Of a stretch of DNA of 64,000 nucleotides, positions 43,631 to 50,287 are shown piece by piece. Each line of letters begins with the position of its first letter. The stretch's first letter is position 1. Where the stretch lies: the NCBI GenBank assembly GCA_041389495.1, contig JAWKRT010000001.1:2108001-2172000 (forward strand). The letters are read 5' to 3'. The translations under genes and the position numbers were made by a program. The notes beneath the pieces were generated by a model that saw only the letters and a list, made by a program, of their open reading frames with translations, was not told the DNA's origin and searched no databases. Source of the DNA: Myxococcota bacterium. Its GTDB lineage: Bacteria > Myxococcota_A > UBA9160 > UBA4427.

Positions 43631-44007
43631 GCTCCGTCTCCTTGGGTGTCCGCGTAGCCCGCGCTCGCGGAGTTCGATCCGGTGCGAACGGCGCCTTCCC
43701 GTCGCGCTGCCGTCGCGCTGCCGGTTGGGTGTGGGCCCGCCGGCAGTGCGGGGCGGCGTCGCCCGCGCGGCCTGCCGTCGAGAACCGCTCCCGCGGCGTC
43801 GCCCGCACGCCTTCGTGCGACGCGGCCCGCCGTCGGGGCGCGCGAGTCTAGTGCCGAGCACCCGCCGGCGCGAACCCGTGCGCGCACCTTCGATCCGATC
43901 CGGTCGACGCGCCGTGGCCGTCCGCCCCGGCGCGCTGCGATAGACTCGCCGCCCGCGCGAGCGGGAGCGGCCATCGCGGACAGTGGGTGCCGCGCGGGGA
44001 GGGCTTC
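43631..44007. other. Divergent intergenic region between fba and the flavin reductase gene
   Basis: These 377 bases carry both promoters. The plus-strand sequence GATAGACT near 43939-43946 is the only AT-richer segment; it could be a -10 for the flavin reductase gene but no -35 is seen. The fba side (43631-43860) is GC-rich with no motif I recognise. No conserved protein content is seen in any frame. Confidence 0.4.
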
Positions 44008-44502
44008 GTGTCGATCGGCGCGGACGATTTCAAGGCGGGGATGTCGCGGCGCGCGGGCGCCGTCGCGATCGTCACCGCGCGCAGCGGCGAGACGCGCCAC
44101 GGCATGACCGTCACGGACTGGACGGGCGTCTCGCTCTCGCCGCCGCTCGTGCTCGTGTGCGCGGACAAGGCGAGCAACACCCTCGGCGTCGTCCGCGAGG
44201 GCGGCTGCTTCGCGCTCAACGTGCTCGCGAGCGACCAGGCGGACCTGTCGAACCGCTTCGCCTCGAAGAAGCTCGAGTGGCAGCGCTTCGACGGAATCGA
44301 CTGCGAGACCGCCGTCACGGGCGCGCCGCTGCTCGCCGGCTGCGTGGCGACGTTCGACTGCGCACTCGCCGCCGAGCACGACGCGGGAGACCACGTCCTG
44401 CTCGTCGGGCGCGTCGAGGCGCTCTCGATCTCGGAGCGCGCGCCTCTCGTGTACCTCGGCGGCAGGTACTGCGGGGCGACACCGCTCGACGGCGGCGCGT
44501 GA
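44008..44502 (+). CDS. Flavin reductase-like FMN-binding protein
   Basis: This is a 164-residue single-domain flavin reductase family protein (split-barrel flavodoxin-like fold). Characteristic segments are A-V-A-I-V-T-A-R-S-G, H-G-M-T-V-T-D-W, L-S-P-P-L-V-L-V-C, F-A-L-N-V-L-A-S-D-Q and H-V-L-L-V-G-R-V. Members reduce flavins for partner monooxygenases or carry FMN themselves; the partner is not evident. I chose the GTG at 44008 because GGGGAGG precedes it at six bases; a GTG seven codons earlier also exists. It is coupled to the DsbA-type gene in a GTGA junction. Confidence 0.87.
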   Translation: MSIGADDFKAGMSRRAGAVAIVTARSGETRHGMTVTDWTGVSLSPPLVLVCADKASNTLGVVREGGCFALNVLASDQADLSNRFASKKLEWQRFDGIDCETAVTGAPLLAGCVATFDCALAAEHDAGDHVLLVGRVEALSISERAPLVYLGGRYCGATPLDGGA

Positions 44503-45191
44503 GCGACGGCGGCGCCCCGCTGCGGGTCGTCGCCTGGTCGGACTACCTGTGCCCGTGGTGCGCCAACGCGAGCGTCCGGCTGGCGTCGCTCGAGCGCGAC
44601 CTCGCGGGCGCGATCGAGATCGAGTGGCGGAGCTTCCTGCTGCGCCCGCACCCGCGGCCTCCGGTGCGCACGCCGCTCGAGGCCGCGGAGCGGCGCGCGC
44701 GCTTCCGGCGCTACACGCAGGGGTGGGCGCGCGCGGCCGCCGAGCCCGACGCGGCGGAGCTGCGGCCCTGGAGCGACGAGGAGGACGGCGAGCCGCCCTC
44801 GCACAGCATGCCGCCCCACCTCGTGGCCAGAGCGGCGCGCCGGATCGACCGCGCGGGCTTCGCGCGCCTCCACGAGGCGCTCTTCCGCGCCTACTTCGCG
44901 GAGCACCGCGACACGACCGACGCGGCGACGCTGCGCGATCTGTGGGTGCGCGCCGGGCTCCCGGCGACGCGCTTCGAGGAGTCGCTCCGTCCTGGGCTGC
45001 GCGCCGAGGTGGTCGCCGACCATCGAGCCGCGCTCGAGATCGGAGCGACGGCAGTGCCCGCGGTCGCGCTCGGCGACGACGACGTGGCAGTCGTCGGAGC
45101 GCAGCCCCTCGCGGTCTATCGGCGGTGGATCGAGCGCGCGCTCGCGCGGCGCGGAGCGGGCGCGGCCGGCGCGCGGCCGGCCTCGGGCTGA
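44499..45191 (+). CDS. DsbA-family oxidoreductase (FrnE-like)
   Basis: This is a thioredoxin-fold protein of about 230 residues with the active-site C-P-W-C (residues 17-20) in D-Y-L-C-P-W-C-A-N, followed by a helical insertion and the cis-Pro region G-A-T-A-V-P-A-V. This pattern is typical of cytoplasmic DsbA-like/FrnE or 2-hydroxychromene isomerase relatives. No signal peptide is visible, so it is probably cytoplasmic. The GTG start at 44499 overlaps the flavin reductase stop. The two genes may form a small redox unit (inference). Confidence 0.87.
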   Translation: MSDGGAPLRVVAWSDYLCPWCANASVRLASLERDLAGAIEIEWRSFLLRPHPRPPVRTPLEAAERRARFRRYTQGWARAAAEPDAAELRPWSDEEDGEPPSHSMPPHLVARAARRIDRAGFARLHEALFRAYFAEHRDTTDAATLRDLWVRAGLPATRFEESLRPGLRAEVVADHRAALEIGATAVPAVALGDDDVAVVGAQPLAVYRRWIERALARRGAGAAGARPASG

Positions 45192-45268
45192 CTCCCGCCG
45201 CCGGCCGCAGCACGAACGCGATCTCGTCGATCGGAGACCGCGGCGCGGGCGTGGCCCAGCAAGCGAAA

Positions 45269-45297
45269 GCGGGGAAGAGGCTTCGCCTCTTCCCCGC
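45269..45297. terminator. Convergent terminator hairpin
   Basis: Two 13-base arms, GCGGGGAAGAGGC and its complement, flank a three-base loop (TTC). The hairpin lies between the DsbA-family gene (plus) and the PEP-CTERM gene (minus) and can serve both. Strong symmetry is clear; no T-run follows on either side beyond TCG. Confidence 0.65.
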
Positions 45298-45362
45298 CTC
45301 GTTGGACCTGTCCGCGCTCCGCGCCGGCGGCGCTTCGCGCGGAGCTTCCGGCGCTGCCGCGA

Positions 45363-46064
45363 CTAGCGGCGGCGCTGGTAGTACAGGCCGAGCCCCAGCC
45401 CGAAGGCGAGGAGCAGGCCCGTGGTCGGCTCGGGCGCGTTGACGGTGGCGCCGCCGAACGTGACCGGGCAGTCGTTGCGCGTCATCTGACCGATGCAGTT
45501 CGCCGTGCCCGCGCCGTCGATCACGGCGTCGAGGCCGTTGAGCAGCACGGCGATCTGGACGTCGATGCCGTCCGTCTGCGCGCGCAGTCCGCTCGTCTGG
45601 AACGTCACCGAGCCGAGCGTCAGCGTGATCGGGCCCGACGCGAACTGGCCGAGCGGGCTTGCGAACGAGTCGAAGCCCTCGACCAGGCCGGCGTTGAACG
45701 GCGAGCTGTCGAGCACGCCGCCCGGCACGAGCGAGCCGTTCGGACCCGGCGCCAGCGGGCTGAACTGCGTCCCGCCGCCGGCCGGCACGAACACGTGCTC
45801 GACCATGCTGACGAAGTCGAGCTCGTTCTGGTTGTCCTGATCGAACACGAAGCTGACGCCGAGGCCGCCGAGCGTGTCGCCCGCCTCGAGCGTCACCAGC
45901 AGCTTCGCCGTGATCGTGGTGGTCGACGCGCCGGTCACCGTGATGGTGCTCGTGCCCGTCGAGTCCCAGATCAGGCTCAGCGAGGTGATGGCCGCCGCCG
46001 GCGACGCCAGCAGCAACCCGGTTCCGAGTGCAAGTAGAGTTCTAGAGACAGCTGTAGCCCTCAC
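45363..46064 (-). CDS. PEP-CTERM sorting-domain protein
   Basis: The last 24 residues read P-E-P-T-T-G, a hydrophobic stretch and Y-Y-Q-R-R-R, a textbook PEP-CTERM signal for exosortase processing. The N-terminus has a signal peptide (R-R-V-R-A-T, hydrophobic to about S-P-A-A-A at 25). The mature 180 residues are rich in Thr/Ser/Gly and beta-strand-like, with two Cys (C-I-G and C-P-V-T) near 206-214. No enzymatic motif is seen; the protein is likely surface or EPS-associated. The GTG start at 46064 follows AAGGAGGT at seven bases. A -24/-12-like promoter lies 50-65 bases upstream. Confidence 0.93.
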   Translation of the reverse strand: MRATAVSRTLLALGTGLLLASPAAAITSLSLIWDSTGTSTITVTGASTTTITAKLLVTLEAGDTLGGLGVSFVFDQDNQNELDFVSMVEHVFVPAGGGTQFSPLAPGPNGSLVPGGVLDSSPFNAGLVEGFDSFASPLGQFASGPITLTLGSVTFQTSGLRAQTDGIDVQIAVLLNGLDAVIDGAGTANCIGQMTRNDCPVTFGGATVNAPEPTTGLLLAFGLGLGLYYQRRR

Positions 46065-46112
46065 CCGTCGTACCTCCTTCCCAGGAATTAGCAGCAGGGC
46101 ATCGCACAGAGG

Positions 46113-46129
46113 TGCAAGACCTACGCCAA
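46113..46129 (-). promoter_or_regulatory. Candidate sigma-54 (-24/-12) promoter of the PEP-CTERM gene
   Basis: On the minus strand the sequence is TTGGCGT-AGGTC-TTGCA. The GG and GC doublets are exactly 12 bases apart as required, the -12 half is perfect and the -24 half has TTGGC. A leader of about 40 bases to the GTG at 46064 is sensible. Sigma-54 control of PEP-CTERM genes through PrsK/PrsR-type regulators is known in other bacteria. No regulator gene or activator site is seen in the window. Confidence 0.6.
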
Positions 46130-46336
46130 TGTCGGAGGGCGGCGGCCCCATTCGGGATTCGTCTTTGATCTCGTCACGTTGGAGAAATCACACGGCGTTC
46201 TGATGGGAGCGCGACCGCCCTGCGACGGAACGAGATTCCCCAAGGAGAGAGAATCGTTTCCGCGGAAGCGACTCGTGCCGGTGGGAGGAGAGGTCGCGCG
46301 CGCGGCGCGCGCCGCGAGCGGGCAGGCGGATGGCGC

Positions 46337-46370
46337 AAAAAAAGAATGGCGAGCCGGAGTGGCTCGCCAT
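46337..46370 (-). terminator. Rho-independent terminator of tRNA-Leu(GAG)
   Basis: On the minus strand a 10-base stem (ATGGCGAGCC and its complement) with a five-base loop is followed by TTCTTTTTTT. It lies about 55 bases past the tRNA 3' end. It is the only classical T-tailed terminator in the window. Confidence 0.85.
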
Positions 46371-46425
46371 CGTCGAGGCGTCATCGCGACGGCGCCGCCG
46401 GTGCGCGGCGCCGCGGTGCACCGGG

Positions 46426-46512
46426 TGGTGCGGCGGAGAGGATTCGAACCTCCACGGGGTTGCCCCCACCAGCCCCTCAAGCTGGCGTGTCTACCAATTC
46501 CACCACCGCCGC
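46426..46512 (-). tRNA. tRNA-Leu (anticodon GAG)
   Basis: On the minus strand the cloverleaf is complete: acceptor GCGGCGG pairing CCGCCGC, D-loop with A-A-T-T-G-G-T-A-G-A, anticodon stem-loop with anticodon GAG, long variable arm typical of Leu (G-T-G-G-G-G-G-C), T-loop G-G-T-T-C-G-A-A-T-C-C, and an encoded CCA at 46428-46426. The mature RNA without CCA is 84 bases. The anticodon reads CUC and CUU codons. It follows secG, as leuU does in E. coli, and has its own T-run terminator downstream. Confidence 0.97.
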
Positions 46513-46594
46513 GTGGGGCCGCTCGCGCTGCGAGCGGCTTCGAGGGCGCCGAACGATACCGAAGCGCCTTCTCGCTGCCAGACGGATTCCGCCG

Positions 46595-46987
46595 TCAGGG
46601 CGTCGCCGGCGCGGGCTCGGCACCCGCGTCGCCGCCCGTCGCCGCCGGCGTCTCGATCTCCTCGAGGAGCGAGGGGTCGACGGCCGGCTGCGCCTCCTCC
46701 GCGGGCGCGACCACCGCCGCGTCGCTCGCGTCGTCGTCGAAGATGGTCGACTTCGAATCCTGTGCGGCGAGGTACGACAGGCTCAGGCTCGTGACCATGA
46801 ACACGATCGCCGCGCCGGTCGTGAGCTTCGTGAGGAAGTTGCCCGCGCCGCGCGGCCCGAACACCGTCTGGCTCCCGCCGCCTCCGAGCATCGCGCCCAT
46901 GTCCGCGCCCTTGCCGCGCTGGATGAGCACGACCACGATCAGCGACAGGCACGTGAGGATGTGGAGCGTGTAGAGGAACGTTCGCAT
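46595..46987 (-). CDS. secG: Preprotein translocase subunit SecG
   Basis: SecG is a small SecYEG component assisting protein export. It has two membrane helices (about 4-22 and 53-72) with the conserved G-K-G-A-D-M-G-A-M and F-G-P-R-G-A-G-N-F-L-T-K motif between them. The C-terminal 55 residues are an acidic alanine/proline-rich tail, longer than E. coli SecG. The ATG at 46987 is 62 bases downstream of tpiA; tRNA-Leu follows 83 bases downstream. The order tpiA-secG-tRNA-Leu is conserved in many proteobacteria. Confidence 0.95.
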   Translation of the reverse strand: MRTFLYTLHILTCLSLIVVVLIQRGKGADMGAMLGGGGSQTVFGPRGAGNFLTKLTTGAAIVFMVTSLSLSYLAAQDSKSTIFDDDASDAAVVAPAEEAQPAVDPSLLEEIETPAATGGDAGAEPAPATP

Positions 46988-47049
46988 CGGTTCGACTCCT
47001 GCCGTCGCCGGGCCGCGCGCCGTGTGCGCGAAGCGGAAGGACGGGTCGC

Positions 47050-47826
47050 CTAGCGTCGGAAGTTCACGATGCTAGCGAAGCTCTCGGGCTCGAGGCTCGC
47101 ACCGCCGACGAGGCCGCCGTCGATGTCGGGCTGCGCCATCAGCTCCGCGACGTTGTCCGGCTTGACCGAGCCGCCGTACTGGATGCGGATCGCGTCTCCG
47201 CCCGCGCCGAACCGCTCGCGCAGCCGGGTGCGGACGAACGCGTGGACCTCCTGCGCGATCTCGGGCGTCGCCGTCCGGCCGGTGCCGATCGCCCAGACCG
47301 GCTCGTAGGCGACGACCACCTCGGCGGCCCGGTCGTCCGCGATCCCGGCCAGACTGCCCGCGAGCTGCTCGCCGACGACGGCCTCGACGCGGCCGGCCTC
47401 GCGCTCCTCGAGCGTCTCGCCGACGCACACGATCGGGCGCATGCCCGCGGCGAGCAGGGCCTGCGCCTTGCGCGCCACGAGCTCGCTCGTCTCGCCGTAG
47501 AGGGCGCGCCGTTCGCTGTGGCCGACGATCGCGTACGCGCAGCCGACGTCGCGCAGCATCTCCGTGCTGATCTCGCCGGTGAACGCGCCCTTCGGCTCGG
47601 CGCTCACGTTCTGCGCGGCGAGCGCGACGCGGCTTCCCGCGATCGCCTTGCCCACCGCGTGCAGCGCCGTGAACGTCGGTGCGAGCACGACGTCGACGTC
47701 GGCGCCCGCGACGAGCGGCAGGAAGGCGTCCACGAACGCGAGCGCCTCGCCCGTCGTCTTGTGCATCTTCCAGTTGGCGGCGAGGATCGGCCGCCGCGCG
47801 GCCGGGGTCGGAGTGCGTTCGCTCAT
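47050..47826 (-). CDS. tpiA: Triosephosphate isomerase
   Basis: TpiA interconverts dihydroxyacetone phosphate and glyceraldehyde-3-phosphate. The 258-residue protein has A-A-N-W-K-M-H (catalytic Lys), G-H-S-E-R-R (His), Y-E-P-V-W-A-I-G-T-G (catalytic Glu in Y-E-P) and the phosphate-binding Y-G-G-S-V. The first dozen residues are a Pro/Thr/Arg-rich tail. The ATG at 47826 starts four bases after pgk. Confidence 0.98.
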   Translation of the reverse strand: MSERTPTPAARRPILAANWKMHKTTGEALAFVDAFLPLVAGADVDVVLAPTFTALHAVGKAIAGSRVALAAQNVSAEPKGAFTGEISTEMLRDVGCAYAIVGHSERRALYGETSELVARKAQALLAAGMRPIVCVGETLEEREAGRVEAVVGEQLAGSLAGIADDRAAEVVVAYEPVWAIGTGRTATPEIAQEVHAFVRTRLRERFGAGGDAIRIQYGGSVKPDNVAELMAQPDIDGGLVGGASLEPESFASIVNFRR

Positions 47827-47830
47827 CGTG

Positions 47831-49015
47831 TCAGCGGTCCAGGGCCGCGACGCCGGGAAGCTCGAGCCCTTGCACGTACTCGAGCGCGGCGCCGCCGCCG
47901 GTTGAGAGGTGGGTGATGCGGCTCCCGACGCCGAGCTTGTTGACGGCGGCGAGCGAGTCGCCGCCGCCGACGACGGAGACCGCGCTCGACGACGCCACGG
48001 CCTCGGCCACGGCCTCGGTGCCCTTGGCGAAGGCGTCCATCTCGAAGACGCCCATCGGCCCGTTCCAGAAGATGGTCGCGGCCGAGCGCGCGGCGGCCGC
48101 ATAGCGTTCGGCCGTCGCGGGGCCGATGTCGACGCCCATCCAGCCGTCCGGGATCCGCGCGACCACCTGCGACGGCGCGTCCGGCGCGAGCGCCTCGACG
48201 ACGACGTGGTCGGAGGGGAGGAGGAGATCGCAGCCGGCCGCCGCGGCCGCGCGCTCGACGCCGCGCGCGTCGTCGAGGCGGTCGTGCTCGACGAGCGAGC
48301 GACCGACGGGCTCGCCGCGCGCGGCGAGGAACGTGTACGCCATGGCGCCACCGATCGCGAGTGCGTCGGCGTGGGGCGCGAGCGCCTCGAGCACGGCGAG
48401 CTTGTCGGACACCTTGGCGCCGCCGAGCAGGCAGAGCAGCGGCCGCTTCGGCTCGCGCACCACGCGCAGGTGGTCGAGCTCGCTCTTCAGCAGGTCGCCG
48501 GCCGCCGCGCGCTCGGCGAAGCGCGCGATGGTCGCGGTGGACGCGTGCGCGCGGTGTGCCGCGCCGAACGCGTCGTTCACGTAGTCCTGCGCGAGGCTCG
48601 CGAGCTCGCGGGCGAAGGCCTCGTCGCCCTTCGTCTCGGCCGCGTGGAAGCGCAGGTTCTCGAGCAGCACGACCTCGCCGTCGCGCAGCGCCGTCGCGGT
48701 GTCGCGCGCGCTCGCGCCGACGCAGTCGTCCGCGAACGCGACGGGGCGCCCGAGCAGCTCGCCGAGCCGTCGCGCGACCGGAGCGAGCGACAGGGCGGGC
48801 TTGCGTTCGCCCTTCGGCCGCCCGAGGTGCGACGCGAGCACGACGCGCGCGCCCCCCGCGAGCAGCCGCCGCAGCGTGGGCAGCGACGCGCGGATGCGCG
48901 TGTCGTCCGTGACGCGCTCGCCGTCGAGGGGGACGTTCAGGTCGGCGCGCAGGAACACGCGCCGACCCCGAACGCCGTCGTTCGCGAGCAGGTCGTCGAG
49001 GGAGGCGATGGCCAT
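47831..49015 (-). CDS. pgk: Phosphoglycerate kinase
   Basis: Pgk transfers phosphate from 1,3-bisphosphoglycerate to ADP. The 394-residue enzyme shows R-A-D-L-N-V-P-L, S-H-L-G-R-P, the nucleotide loop with G-G-A-K-V-S-D-K, F-W-N-G-P-M-G-V-F-E, and the C-terminal V-V-G-G-G-D-S. It is seven bases downstream of gap and four bases upstream of tpiA, giving the usual gap-pgk-tpiA glycolytic operon. Confidence 0.98.
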   Translation of the reverse strand: MAIASLDDLLANDGVRGRRVFLRADLNVPLDGERVTDDTRIRASLPTLRRLLAGGARVVLASHLGRPKGERKPALSLAPVARRLGELLGRPVAFADDCVGASARDTATALRDGEVVLLENLRFHAAETKGDEAFARELASLAQDYVNDAFGAAHRAHASTATIARFAERAAAGDLLKSELDHLRVVREPKRPLLCLLGGAKVSDKLAVLEALAPHADALAIGGAMAYTFLAARGEPVGRSLVEHDRLDDARGVERAAAAAGCDLLLPSDHVVVEALAPDAPSQVVARIPDGWMGVDIGPATAERYAAAARSAATIFWNGPMGVFEMDAFAKGTEAVAEAVASSSAVSVVGGGDSLAAVNKLGVGSRITHLSTGGGAALEYVQGLELPGVAALDR

Positions 49016-49022
49016 CGCGCGG

Positions 49023-50021
49023 CTAGGCGTTGCCCATGTGCAGCGCGAGGTCGACGACGCGGTTCGAGTAGCCCGCCTCGTTGTCGTACCACGACAGCAC
49101 CTTCGCGAAGTCGCCGTCCATGACCTTCGTGCTCGGCGCGTCGAGGATCGACGAGTGCGCGTTGCCGACGAAGTCGATCGAGACGAGCTCCTCCTCGCAG
49201 TACTGCAGGATGCCCTTCAGCGGCCCGTTCGCGGCCGCCTTCATTGCGGCGTTGATCTCCTCGGCGCTGGTCTTCTTCTTCAGCTTCGCCGAGAGGTCGA
49301 CGATCGAGACGTCCGTCGTCGGCACCCGCATCGCGTAGCCGTCGAGCTTGCCCTTGAGCGCGGGCAGCACGAGGCCGATCGCCTTCGCGGCGCCGGTGCT
49401 CGTCGGGATCATCGACGCGGCGGCCGCGCGCGCGCGGCGGAGGTCCTTGTGCGGGCCGTCCTGGATCAGCTGGTCGCTCGTGTAGGCGTGGATCGTCGTC
49501 ATCCAGCCGGACTCGAGGCCGAACGAGTCGTTCAGCACCTTGGCGATCGGCGCGAGGCAGTTGGTCGTGCACGAGGCGTTGCTGACGACGAAGTGCTTCG
49601 TCGGGTCGTACTGGTCGCTGTTCACGCCCATCACGAACGTCGCGTCGGGCTCCGTCGCGGGCGCGGAGATGATCACGCGCTCGGCGCCGCCCTCGAGGTG
49701 CTTGGCCGCCTTGTCGCGCGCCGTGAAGATGCCGGTCGACTCGACGACGATCTTCGCACCGAGCTTGCCCCACGGAAGCGCGGCCGGGTCGCGCTCCGAC
49801 AGCACCGGGATGCGCTTGCCGTTCACGATGAGCGCGTCCTTCTCCGCCTCGACGGTCCCCGGGAAATGGCCGTGCACGGAGTCGTACTTGAGCAGGTGCG
49901 CGAGCGTCTTCGCATCGGTCAGGTCGTTGATGCCGACGACGTCGACGCCCTTGCCGAGCGTCGCGCGGAAGACGATGCGCCCGATGCGCCCGAACCCGTT
50001 GATCCCGATCGGAACCGCCAT
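49023..50021 (-). CDS. gap: Glyceraldehyde-3-phosphate dehydrogenase
   Basis: Gap oxidises glyceraldehyde-3-phosphate. The 332-residue enzyme has I-G-I-N-G-F-G-R-I-G-R at the start, catalytic Cys in N-A-S-C-T-T-N-C-L, and N-R-V-V-D-L-A near the end. The cofactor preference (NAD or NADP) cannot be decided by eye. The ATG at 50021 has a GGAGGT site about ten bases upstream. It is the first gene of the gap-pgk-tpiA-secG unit and diverges from the penicillin-acylase-like gene. Confidence 0.98.
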   Translation of the reverse strand: MAVPIGINGFGRIGRIVFRATLGKGVDVVGINDLTDAKTLAHLLKYDSVHGHFPGTVEAEKDALIVNGKRIPVLSERDPAALPWGKLGAKIVVESTGIFTARDKAAKHLEGGAERVIISAPATEPDATFVMGVNSDQYDPTKHFVVSNASCTTNCLAPIAKVLNDSFGLESGWMTTIHAYTSDQLIQDGPHKDLRRARAAAASMIPTSTGAAKAIGLVLPALKGKLDGYAMRVPTTDVSIVDLSAKLKKKTSAEEINAAMKAAANGPLKGILQYCEEELVSIDFVGNAHSSILDAPSTKVMDGDFAKVLSWYDNEAGYSNRVVDLALHMGNA

Positions 50022-50287
50022 TCTCGTGTGAACCTCCGCCCGGACCGCGCGGCCGGCGGGCGCTCGGTCGGACGAGCGGGTCGGCGGGCGCGCGTTCGCA
50101 GCGCACTGGATGGGTTGCGATGGGGCGCATCCAAGCGCCCGACTTCGTTACTGTTTCGCTCGCGAATCCCGTCCGGACGGGCGGGGCCTTGGAGCGGCGC
50201 GCAGCGTAGCAGTCGACGCGGACGGGACAACGACCGAAGAGGCGCGCCACGGGCGCGCGGCGCCGCGGGCGGCAGCCGGGGGGCAGG
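50022..50287. other. Divergent region between gap and penicillin-acylase-like gene
   Basis: These 266 bases must contain both promoters. A 14-base perfect palindrome, CCCGTCCGGACGGG, lies at 50168-50181, about 110 bases from the plus-strand gene, and could be an operator. Apart from it and a slightly AT-richer patch near 50145-50165, nothing recognisable is present. Confidence 0.35.

Larger units (their letters stand above)
46065..46425. other. Intergenic region between PEP-CTERM gene and tRNA-Leu
   Basis: These 361 bases are noticeably less GC-rich near 46065-46270 than the rest of the window. They hold a sigma-54-type element (46113-46129) and the tRNA terminator (46337-46370). A run of G/C alternation (46290-46320) precedes the tRNA terminator. 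No protein-coding frame is credible. Confidence 0.55.
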
